A stretch of DNA of 64,000 nucleotides from contig OX387204.1 in assembly GCA_947561715.1 (NCBI GenBank), positions 7,259,001 to 7,323,000 of the forward strand, given 5' to 3'. The stretch is from Ascidia mentula (lineage: Eukaryota; Chordata; Ascidiacea; Phlebobranchia; Ascidiidae). This document shows, one piece after another, positions 55,883 through 64,000 of this stretch. The first letter of the stretch is position 1. The number at the start of each line of letters is the position of its first letter. Position numbers and translations under genes: made by a program. Under the pieces are notes generated by a model. That model saw only the letters and a program-made list of their open reading frames with translations, was not told the origin of the DNA and did not search any database.

Positions 55883-56898
55883 ATGGGAAACTGTTTTGCA
55901 AGGAGAAACCGTGTAAAGGTAAGTCATCGACTTGTACCCAGACAGTGTTTACCGTTTGTTTTTGCAGCAGTTTTCTTTACAATTGAATTTGTTTTGCAGA
56001 AAGTGCACCAAAGCTTTAAAGCTGTGCCACTTCATTCGAGAGTGGTGGAAGATGATGCGCCATCAATGCCAATTTTGAAGGTATAGTTACACTGTATTGC
56101 ATATACACATTGCATTTAAATTACCAATTTTTTAACCTATATATATACATTATGATTTTGTTGATTCATTCCACAGGCAAATATCGTTGAAATACACGAA
56201 CCAAAACAAAGGCGCACCACACCGGTAAGAAAAACACATAACACAACTTATATTTGTTTTGTTTTTGACAAAGAAACGCTTAATTGTGACTAAAAATTAA
56301 TTTTCAGAAAATCGAAGGTCAGTTTATTACAGTTGAAGTCGATGTTCACCGCAGCCAGGATAGCATCAGTGCCACTGCAAATGTATGTTGAGCTTTAAAT
56401 AGAGCTGCTAGGTTTTAACAAACGTTTTTTTTTTTACTTTTGTGTTGGTTTTTATCACTAGATGGTTGATCGAGATCTAAAGGCTGCTGGTGACCACATA
56501 ATTGACGGACCGGAAAAGGTTTTGACAGCCGAGGTAATATACACTTTGAAGTTATGACGAAAACTTTAGGACATAAACATTCTTTACCTATAATTTTGCT
56601 TTTGCAGGCTGACACTGGGTTACAGCAAGAAAAAATGGCGCCTTCCACTGTTGTGGACCTTTTGTTTTCAAAGAACATTGGCGCCGTCATTAAAACTCTT
56701 GATGGGGTTTTCGAACGAGTAAGTTTGATTATCTACCTGTCTTGACAAATATTTTATGTAAACTAATCTTGATTACAGAACATGATCGGGAACTCCATGA
56801 TCGGGTTGTATGGAGGCAACAGCAAAGGAATGGTAATTGATCTTGACGATCAACTGCTCAACGAGTTGGACAACCTCCCTGTAGCCCAGACAGTCTAA
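55883..56898 (+). CDS. Seven-exon acylated-type small protein, MGNC family copy 2
   Basis: Protein of 180 residues. Exons 55883-55918, 56000-56080, 56177-56224, 56308-56382, 56462-56533, 56608-56718 and 56779-56898, all phase 0; AATAAA at 56965. It has the same MGNCFARRN head. It differs from copy 1 at about a dozen positions, most of them in exons 6 and 7 (for example GNSMIG for GKSMIG, GMVID for GMIID, LLNEL for LLKEL, PVAQTV for PVAQRV), while introns 1-4 are almost unchanged. Exon 7 and the intron before it look more like the orphan exon at 42.2 kb, which suggests gene conversion. All splice sites are intact. Confidence 0.82.
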
Positions 56899-56990
56899 CT
56901 TTATACACATGCTGTGCCCCTATCTTTATATATTTATTGTTGTTCTATTTGATAATATTTTTGTAATAAAATATATTTTGCATGTATTTT

Positions 56991-57612
56991 TACTGGTTTG
57001 TGGTTTGATTTAGGGTAATCGACATTGAGTTGATGTCGAACTGAATTTGTTTGTTATCTTGAGTTATTTTACCCCAATTAACTCATTAAGTATTTTCACG
57101 CTAAAAACAAAACTTTTTAACCCGCGCTAAAAACAAAACTGGTCAAGCTCAGACTTAGACAACCGTGCTTAATATAAAACCACGCAATGCGGTGTTTATA
57201 TACATATATGTACATGTCAACATTCATGTTGATTTATAGCCATAAAAGCCAACCACTTTTGTAACAAACCATTCAACTGATGTACTCGCGTGCTCTACTA
57301 CTTTGTAATGGTTTATGATCAAGCGACAGTGATCAAGATCTTAATCTCGAGAATGTTTGAAATGAAAATACAAAGGCATCGACATAGAATACAAACCGAC
57401 TATTTGCTTGTGGGTGAAATACAACGAGACAAAACGGTCGTTTGTTGCAAAGTTAACCGAAGGTGCATGATTGTAAATGTTACTTGATTGTCGTTTAATA
57501 TATGCAAAGGAAATCACATCAGATAACACTGATATTTACAAAAAATAAACTACATGATATTGAGGTGAATGATGAAATACAGCACTAATTGGTAAAAAAG
57601 GATAATATACAA
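56991..57612. other. Spacer, no gene seen
   Basis: Past the duplication border. Partly related to 51.5-51.9 kb (antisense CGATTGTTTGTTGCAAAGTTAAC-like block) but more diverged. Nothing else is recognised. Confidence 0.4.
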
Positions 57613-58327
57613 TTACTCATTCACGCTTAGAACAGTGACTCTTTGCGACACGGTAGCAACACCATCGTTTATGCGTACTTGTTTTTCCACCGCAATGATT
57701 ACCTTCTTGTCTTGTGGGGCTGCTTGTTGCTGATGCGGAACAACCGATAGTTGCTGATTACTTTGCGCTCTTTTTTCACTAACTTCGGAGTTAGCTTTCA
57801 AGCAATGGTAGATGCAGAAGCAGGGACAAAAGATGAGGCAACACAAACACGCGATGCAGTCTGAATACAAAAAAAATTGATTTAAGTTTTGTGAATTTAA
57901 TCTTTCAGATCTGGTTCCAAAGGAAAAAAAGTAACTGCCCTGTGTCTGGCCTGAGTTGCCAGTAATCCTAATTATATAAACACCAATAGCTGAGTTGGCT
58001 AATAGGTCTGAACAGTGAGGTGATCCTACTTTCTCAATGCAATGGCATAGAGCCCCACTATACGTAAATGTAAGGCCTCCTGGCAAGTTGTGCGCTTGCA
58101 AACCACAGTATCTTCGTCACAATATACCTCTTTAACCCCTGGACAGTCAATAGAGCGTTGGGTCTGTTTGGCCATCGGGTCGTGAGTAAAATCCTCACCG
58201 GGGCTTGATTTTGAAATCCTGCTAAGACTTATCGGGACAAAGTGCCGATCCAGATCGTCTGTAATGCCAATGAACTTAACAATAAACAACACAAACTTTT
58301 ACCGCAGTCGTTGTCGTTCGATGTCAT
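57613..58327 (-). CDS. Two-exon Cys-rich membrane protein with VATVS tail (array gene 15)
   Basis: Unrecognised protein of 90 residues. Exon 1 is 58327-58303 (MTSNDNDC plus one base; donor GTAAAA). Exon 2 is 57860-57613, with acceptor TTTTTTGTATTCAG. The membrane segment IACLCCLIFCPCFCIYHC (about residues 11-28) has seven Cys, followed by a Gln-rich linker (PHQQQAAPQ) and VIIAVEKQVRINDGVATVSQRVTVLSVNE. The exon-1 end NDC is shared with array gene 12, so the two are sister paralogues, this one outside the recent duplication. Its 442 bp intron contains part of the dispersed repeat described at 18 and 42.5 kb (GGCCTCCTGGCAAGTTGTGC). Confidence 0.77.
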
Positions 58328-59263
58328 GGTGAAGGGATTTCCCAAAGTAAATCTGAATTGCAATCTTAGAAATATACCTCAGCAAATCTTTCTCGAAGCA
58401 ATGTTTTATGTAAAGTACATTAGTCCTGAGAATAAATGGCATAAGCACTTGCCGAAACGTTTTAAACAACTAAAACATTTCAATATTTTCAGCAGTAGGG
58501 ACCATAGTCTCCTTATTCTCAGAATTATGAGTAAATCCGTAAATAGTGTTCCTAACCACATCTAGTCCTGTACGAAATTACTGCTTTCTCCACGGCAAAT
58601 ACTAGCTTTTCAGCTTTATTTTTCAACCGTGTACTGAGTTTAAACCCATGCCGTACCTACGCAGTTAGCAATACTCCGGCCTACACAGTTGGAAACGTAG
58701 TACGTAACCTGTGTGATTCAGTTGTAAATTTGTGATGATTTTTCGACCCCCGCACGATACAGGCGTTTAACATTTCCACCTAATCTAAAATCAACTGGTT
58801 AGTAAAACGCAGTATACTTGCTTTGTGAAAAGTGTCGCCAGAGTCTTGTATAATAGCATATAGTGATGCGGATTGTCATGCTGGGTAACTTCAACATAAT
58901 TTCGTGGAACGTAGCTACAATGAGGACTTGTTTTGGTTATGTTGCCAAAACCGTAGTGTTTATAAAGAGTTAGTTCGAACATTTATTTAAACTCTTTGCT
59001 TGATCTGCACTTATAGACGGCCAGTTAACTATTCTGCAGCACATTAATTATTCGTCACATTATTTTCATTACCCAAAGCAACAACACATGAGACAACACA
59101 TTAGTCGTAGTGCACTACAGGCACACAAAAAAACTAACATTGTACACTAAGTAATATTTCATTGGATAACGCACGCACAGCAAGTAATAACACATTTACA
59201 AAAACAAACAGTATTGTATTAGCAGCTGATCAGGCATCATGAATTCGTTACAATGGGAAAGGT
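58328..59263. other. Intergenic between array genes 15 and 16
   Basis: No gene is supported; short frames only. Confidence 0.4.
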
Positions 59264-59508
59264 CTAACGTTGGACTCCTATAACTTGGACCTTTTCGCTG
59301 ACTGTAGCTACGCCGTCATGGATGTGAATTTGCTTCTGGACAACAGCCACGACCGTTGGTTCAGGTTTGGGCTCTGATTTTTGATAGACGACGACTCTTT
59401 GAGGTGGTGGCGCATCTCCGGCATCCACGCAACACATTATACACTTGTACAACAAGTACGCCAAGTAGAAGGGTGTGCAGAAGAGGCAGCAAATGATGTG
59501 ACATGTCA
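59264..59508 (-). CDS. Cys-rich membrane protein with VATVS tail, second exon only (array gene 16)
   Basis: Exon 2 is 59508-59264, after acceptor CCTGTATGTTTTAG in the usual phase. It reads VTCHIICCLFCTPFYLAYLL for the membrane segment, then KCIMCCVDAGDAPPP and VVAVVQKQIHIHDGVATVSEKVQVIGVQR. The nearest relatives are array genes 7 and 8 at 15-17 kb, on the other side of the fossil-rich block, so the array predates those insertions. A first exon could not be settled: ATGGAATCGGATGGAGACTC at 60053 resembles the MESEDN start of gene 8 but is not followed by a phase-1 donor. The gene may therefore be incomplete. Confidence 0.62.
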
Positions 59509-59682
59509 CTAAAACATACAGGTCTAAATTTGTAACATGGCACCCATTGACGACATGGAGTTGCCAAGTTGCTATTGCCCGCTTTAGGCGTTTCTGGCAA
59601 CCCAATCATTCCACTATATATTTAAATCTATAGTTTTTGGTCTAATAGTTAAAACTTATTTGAAAGCTGTTTGAAAGTTTGA

Positions 59683-59740
59683 AAGCTGCAGACAGAAGGT
59701 CTCATCAGGGCAGCTGGACCTTAGAGGTCGAAACAACATT
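59683..59740. ncRNA. Rearranged hammerhead ribozyme remnant
   Basis: The minus strand has AGCTGC-C-CTGATGA-GACC followed at once by CTGTCTGCAGCT, that is stem I and the catalytic core without the rest of stem II. The plus strand carries the missing half, GGACCTTAGAGGTCGAAAC. It looks like an inverted, partly deleted relative of the ribozyme at 61253-61312 and is unlikely to cleave. Confidence 0.5.
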
Positions 59741-60202
59741 TCCTTTTGATTATATTTCAGGAGTAAAACAGGTCGCCTAAGCGGGTGGGAATCTCCCAGT
59801 CTTATTTAACTTTTACATCGTTGTAGTGACACGAGCATAGCCGATAACTATTTTAGCGAAATAAGTAAGGCACTGTGGCAGAGAACTTTCCTCGGTAATG
59901 CTGTATTTTCGCGAGTGATGCAATACTGTCTGTCTCATTTCAAACTAAATTTTAGTACCTGCATTGGTGATGCACGACTACTTTTCGTTTAGTCTTCCCA
60001 CAGATTACATATGGAAAGTAAACAAAGCATATCGAGTCTCCATCCGATTCCATAATTGTTAGCATACGTACAAGCAAAAACCAGTATACGTTGTTTAGGG
60101 TTTTATAATTGTGGATAACATATTCTCATGCACATCATGTTCGTACTCAAAATACTATCTAATTTGAAATGAATATTATGTTTTTACGTCTTGACAGCAG
60201 TG
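59741..60202. other. Spacer downstream of array gene 17
   Basis: Contains the unsettled ATG (60053) discussed for gene 16. Nothing else is supported. Confidence 0.4.
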
Positions 60203-60667
60203 CTAGCGTATCTCAGCGATTTGAACCCGTTCGCTCACAGTAGCAACGCCATCATTCACATAGACTTCCTTTTGAACAGCAATGAACACTTTATTTTGAG
60301 GCGGGGCGACAGATTGCTTGTAAACCACGACTTGTCCCGGCTGGACCACTTGTTCTTCTTTGGTGCAATGTTGGTAGATTTTGTAAATGGCCCAAATAAG
60401 CATGAAAGGCAAAGCAATGACAAAGAGGAAGAGATAGCAGAGACACAGCACCAAATCTGGGTTAAAACACATGGATAATTAAATGCCTTGAATTGTCCGA
60501 AAGAAAGAATCCAATAAGCTTTTATTTAACAGATATAGAGCAAAAAAAAATTCCACAGACCATGACTAAATTGCACCCACCGCAGTAAATTGCACAATTG
60601 CACCCACTGCAAAGAATAAACATTGAATAAACGACTTACCAAATTCATCGTCGTCTGATGATCCCAT
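60203..60667 (-). CDS. Two-exon membrane protein with VATVS tail (array gene 17)
   Basis: Unrecognised protein of 93 residues. Exon 1 is 60667-60640 (MGSSDDDEF plus one base; donor GTAAGT). Exon 2 is 60456-60203, with acceptor GTTTTAACCCAG. The membrane segment is longer and less Cys-rich than in its relatives (LVLCLCYLFLFVIALPFMLI, about residues 11-30, then WAIYKIY). After a short Gln/Val linker (VVQPGQVVVYKQ) comes VFIAVQKEVYVNDGVATVSERVQIAEIR. Gly2 and Ser3 fit a myristoylation signal. It is the last recognisable array gene before the right edge. An inverted-repeat element begins about 100 bp upstream of its start and may overlap its promoter. Confidence 0.77.
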
Positions 60668-60790
60668 TTCGAACGATGTCAGTTTTGTTATCCAAATGTC
60701 AACTTGAAAACTATAGCTGTGTACAATACGTATATAATGGTTTCTCAATATGTACATTATATGCTCAAAGGAGCCATAATAATCAATGAG

Positions 60791-60850
60791 AGCCGCAGAC
60801 AGGGTGTATACACACACTTCGACCTGTAAGGTCTCATCAGTGCAGTTGTT
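60791..60850 (-). ncRNA. Hammerhead ribozyme copy, degenerate (left arm)
   Basis: Reverse complement of the ribozyme on the right arm. CTGATGA and stem II (GACCTTACAGGTC) are kept, but the GAAA box reads GAAG and stem I pairs poorly (AACTGCA with TGCGGCT), so cleavage is not expected. Confidence 0.6.
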
Positions 60851-61252
60851 GATGTGGCACTGTGCTAGCTGGTAGACTAAAAGGCACACAGATTTCCACT
60901 TTGTGGTACCTTTCGGTCAATCGTCGATATGTTGGGTACCAAACTAGGTACCAATCAACACAGACGAACCACGTGGAGCGCACTATGGCTAAAACAACTG
61001 TTTGGGATCCAATAGCGCTATCGACTTGGCTTTCACCCAAATCATATTATATGCGCAAAAGAGCCATAATAATCAATGAGAGCTGCGCAGCTTGTTCTGT
61101 ATGTTGTTTTGGCCATAGTGCGCTCCACGTGGTTCGTCTGTGTTGATTGTTACCTAATTTGGTACCCAACATATCGACGATTGACCGAAAGGTACCACAA
61201 GTGGAAATCTGTGTGCCTGCTAGTCTACCAGCTAGCACAGTGCCACATCAAC

Positions 61253-61312
61253 AGCTGCACTGATGAGACCTTACAGGTCGAAACAGTGCGTGTATACACC
61301 CTGTCTGCAGCT
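61253..61312 (+). ncRNA. Hammerhead ribozyme, core complete
   Basis: Stem I is AGCUGCA (61253-61259) paired with UGCAGCU (61306-61312), seven perfect pairs. CUGAUGA is at 61260-61266. Stem II is GACCU/AGGUC (61267-61271 with 61275-61279) and a 3 nt loop. GAAA is at 61280-61283. Stem III is ACAG (61283-61286) with CUGU (61301-61304), its loop containing the self-complementary GUGUAUACAC. The cleavage triplet is GUC, predicting cutting after C at 61305. Every conserved core residue I know of is present. Whether loops I and II contact each other cannot be judged by eye, as stem I is open-ended here. Confidence 0.82.
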
Positions 61313-61322
61313 CTCATGTATA

Positions 61323-62579
61323 TTATAGTTTTATAATATGTATATCCCAGCATTTTGCTCCGTCTTTTTACTTGTATATGTACAATGGACTGGTAATACA
61401 GCCTGCTGCTGTTATTTTCGACCTAATAAAAATGTCATTTTGCTACTGTTATCCAGTCAGTTGCAAATGTTTAATGCCCAGTTAGAAAACTCATTTGTAA
61501 GCAATACATTTAGCGGTAAATTAGGTTAATCTGCCTTCCTTATCTTCTTGTTTCTATTTAGGCATATCAGGCTAATAAATCTTCCCAACCAAATTAATAG
61601 GTGACTTGAAAACAGTTTCTTCTTTGTCGACAAAGTTAAATGTCGTCACGCGCCTTCTTAAACTTTAGCTAAATTCTGTTAGGTACGTGCACACTCTTCT
61701 GATTTAGTTCTATATGGCGTGACTTTGTATTGCGTTTCAATGCACAACCATTGGACAAAGGTGAGGTAAACATATGGGGACCATAAACGCACTTCATTCC
61801 TTTACTAGAAGTTTTGCTAGAAGTACTGTAGAACGGCTTCAAACAACTTGACAAGGCATTCCCTTGCCAGCCGATCCCTTGATTTCCAGTGTGTTTACAA
61901 ACGAACAGACGCCCGCGTCGCATGTCAACACAATAAGGTTTGTAACAAGGGACCACGAGTTTATTGTCTGGACTTCGTAAGGTGATCGAATGACGACGCC
62001 ACTACAGTGTTAAAAAAAATCCGTAAATTTAACAGTGTTTTTCCCGGAAATATGTACAGTCTCGACATCGTTTGTTTTTCTTACAAAGTTTTATCGGTAC
62101 ATGTCTAAGAAATACGTATTTTATTCGTAAAATATCATTATATTTACGTGAAGTATCGATTTTGTACGTAAAATATAGCTCGTTACTTTACAATGTTTTT
62201 TTGGTATTTTGCGAAGAGGTAAAGTACTTGTTAAATGTTAAAGTACGGTCTGAGCACTAAATCCAGCGTGGGACTAATGATGCATGACGAAAAAAATACA
62301 ACCAGTCACAACATCACACGGCTTTCTGTCTGCTCTGCTGTTCGGTAGTGTTTAGTGTCGGAAGTGTGGAAGATTACACGATTTGGAAAATTACGACCGT
62401 TTTGTGGGTAAGTTTGCTATCTGTAACAGATGGTTAGTGATGTTATTTGTTGTTCGCAATGCAGACTAAGCAGGAAATAATTGATGACAGTTAGGTTTGG
62501 TATAAATAATCGTATTTGGCCCATAGCCCATAATTAACTTGTACTTTGGTTGTATTGTTACAGAAACGTACATAATAAT
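61323..62579. other. Spacer, no gene seen
   Basis: A 95-codon minus-strand frame (61956-61669) has no motif. Runs of CGTAAAAT-type sequence near 62120-62180 are simple AT-rich DNA. Confidence 0.4.
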
Positions 62580-63490
62580 GTGGTATAATGTCTTCGAATG
62601 TTCAGTTTCTTTGTTGTTTGCAGTTTTTGCAAAAAAAATTGCACAGAATACAAAGAAATAATTGTTCACAAGGAGCACATCCGATGTGGTATCTCAGTAA
62701 CTTGCTCAGTTTCAAACTGCAACAAAAAGTATGTTGTTGTCTCTTCATTTTCATCTCATTGTTATGTGGATGACAGCACTACTTGCACTGAACTAGCCTT
62801 TCCATCAGGCCAATGTTTGAACCACAATTGCCCGTGTCTGTGGAAGCAATAAAGGACCATATCTCAATCGTCTGGTTCAAAGGATATGAGCAAATGAGCA
62901 AAAGATATGCTTTGTTTCATTCTATGCTTCAGCACAAGTACTTTGTTCCTGGGTCCACCATAGGCAAAATACTAGAGCATCTTAAAAGAACTATTAATTG
63001 ACCAAGCCATGCACACAAACAAAAACGTACAGTGTATATTATCAAAATACTTATTTGATGAGGAGGCCATGTCCAATGTGTTGCAGGATATATAACACAG
63101 GCTGATTCATTTAAACTTTATGACAGCGGGAATCTACGTTCCGCTTATTCATGTGAGCAATATTTCAAATCTACATTTTACTATGTCGAACCACTGTCAA
63201 TTAATCTTACTCGTGCAGATGATTTTTCTGTATGTACCGATATTAAATACCTTGAAAGCACTGTGTATGGATCCATTTATAGGGCATCAACTTTCACATC
63301 CACTACAGAAGAAACACAAAATATTTCAACAAACCCTTTTGAAACATGTTGTTATAAATATAGAACAGGGTGAAGTAGTACGCACTGAAATCAGAGTAGG
63401 CCTGGAGTCAAAGTTGGTGAAGTTGTTTGGCCAAGAGAAGTTACTTGGTGAAGTACGTGTACAGTGCAAGCACTTTGTCGAGTGAGGTTA
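62580..63490 (+). pseudogene. Decayed zinc-finger-like repetitive gene
   Basis: The first part (62598-62852) reads VCSFCKKNCTEYKEIIVHKE and CSVSNCNKKYVVVSSFSSHC, C2H2-like fingers of the type found in a repetitive gene family of fish and marine invertebrates. Later frames give NLRSAYSCEQYFKSTFYYVE and LYVPILNTLKALCMDPFIG, also reminiscent of that family (YVPIL-x-TLK). The frames do not connect, so it is broken. Its last 130 bp (GAAGTAGTACGCACTGAAAT onward) recur upstream of both complete MGNC genes, showing that it is part of the duplicated unit. Whether the family is a host gene or a mobile element is not known to me. Confidence 0.4.
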
Positions 63491-63559
63491 GGTGACGCCC
63501 CTCACCAAGTGGAGTAAGGTTAAGTAACTTCACTGAGGTGAATTCCCCCCCCTGCGTTT

Positions 63560-64000
63560 CCGTCTCTAAAAAAACAGTACTAAATGTCATTTATTTCCAA
63601 ATTAAATGAAAATATTATATTTAAAGTCATATTAAACAGCTATTTACCATAATAAACCAAACATTTCCTTCTCCCAATAACTTACAATTTGCCACAAAAC
63701 AAAAAGATTGTAATCGCACAATTTATAAAACAAAGAGAATATATCCATAGCCTTCATGTACAAACTTACCAAGACAAAACGCACAAGGTATTTGCATTGC
63801 ATTCATACGTAATAATGAATGTATTATGACGATTTCCTTGATCCCAGCTTGGCAAACGTAACAATAAACGCGTCACAATCGTTTCCTTGTAACTAATGCT
63901 AAACAAAGGGCAAATTTGGGCTGTTTTGAAAATGGAATTTTTGAGATTGTGGTCAGTTGTACAGAGAGGACCTATATATATTGCGGGGAGTTTTAAGACG
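63560..64000 (+). promoter_or_regulatory. Upstream region of a further MGNC gene copy, cut by the right edge
   Basis: Matches 49880-50300 and 55450-55868 closely up to GCGGGGAGTTTTAAGACG. In the complete copies the start codon follows about 20 bp after this point, so another MGNC gene probably starts just outside the window. Confidence 0.8.

Larger units (their letters stand above)
53065..56990. repeat. Large tandem segmental duplication, right copy
   Basis: Counterpart of 47400-51430. The match fades just past the MGNC poly(A) signal at 56965. Most single-base differences are in spacers, but the last two exons of the MGNC gene differ more than the rest. Confidence 0.9.
60768..61322. mobile_element. 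Large foldback element with hammerhead ribozyme
   Basis: Left arm about 60785-61000 and right arm about 61102-61319 are reverse complements over roughly 215 bp with few mismatches (GGAGCGCACTATGGC against GGCCATAGTGCGCTCC; CAGACAGGGTGTATACAC against GTGTATACACCCTGTCTG). The 100 bp centre repeats GAGCCATAATAATCAATGAGAG, also present at the left border. No protein is encoded. A non-autonomous element of Penelope or retrozyme type is possible. Confidence 0.82.

Noticed and set aside
60026-60053. First exon of array gene 16 starting ATGGAATCGGATGG
   Set aside because: It resembles the MESEDN start of gene 8, but the only nearby GT sites would leave the intron in a different phase from every other array gene.
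1-64000. CRISPR array, bacterial operons or a prokaryotic origin
   Set aside because: No regularly spaced direct repeats with unique spacers. Genes are spliced with GT/AG introns and AATAAA signals, so the DNA is eukaryotic.

Overview
This is animal nuclear DNA: AT-rich, with short spliced exons, GT/AG introns, AATAAA signals, SINE- and MITE-like repeats, and fossils of Ty3/gypsy and Polinton-type elements. The only clear housekeeping gene is the 5' end of histidyl-tRNA synthetase at the left edge. The repeat mix and compact introns would suit a tunicate or another marine invertebrate, but that placement is inference.

The main content is a tandem array of tiny two-exon genes, almost all on the minus strand, at 1.8-17.6 kb and again at 39.4-60.7 kb. 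I could reconstruct about 17 loci. Each has a 16-79 nt first exon (often reading MGSN, MGSD, MTSN or MPS), one intron that always interrupts a codon after its first base (phase 1), and a second exon with a Cys-rich membrane segment. Intact loci encode 68-158 residues. There are two tail types. The genes at 3.9-9.7 kb carry PPxY motifs, which are known ligands of WW domains (for example Nedd4-type ubiquitin ligases); the founder-like gene at 1.8 kb lacks them. The genes from 10.7 kb on end in a conserved tail, GVATVS-x-x-V-x-V-I-G-V. I do not recognise this family by name.

A second unrecognised family lies on the plus strand at 42-64 kb. Two seven-exon genes, all in phase 0, each encode 180 residues starting MGNC, a likely myristoylation and palmitoylation signal. 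There are also two broken copies, and the upstream region of another copy is cut by the right edge. These genes alternate with the minus-strand genes inside a segmental duplication of about 5.6 kb. A separate 2.8 kb tandem duplication lies at 9.3-15.0 kb.

The middle (18-38 kb) holds a Polinton-like fossil, a papain-family (C1A) protease pseudogene interrupted by a foldback element, C1A and non-LTR retroelement fragments, one complete C1A protease gene (31.9-33.9 kb), probable solo LTRs and a truncated Ty3/gypsy fossil. Near the right end, a large inverted repeat (60.8-61.3 kb) contains a hammerhead ribozyme with all the core residues in place.
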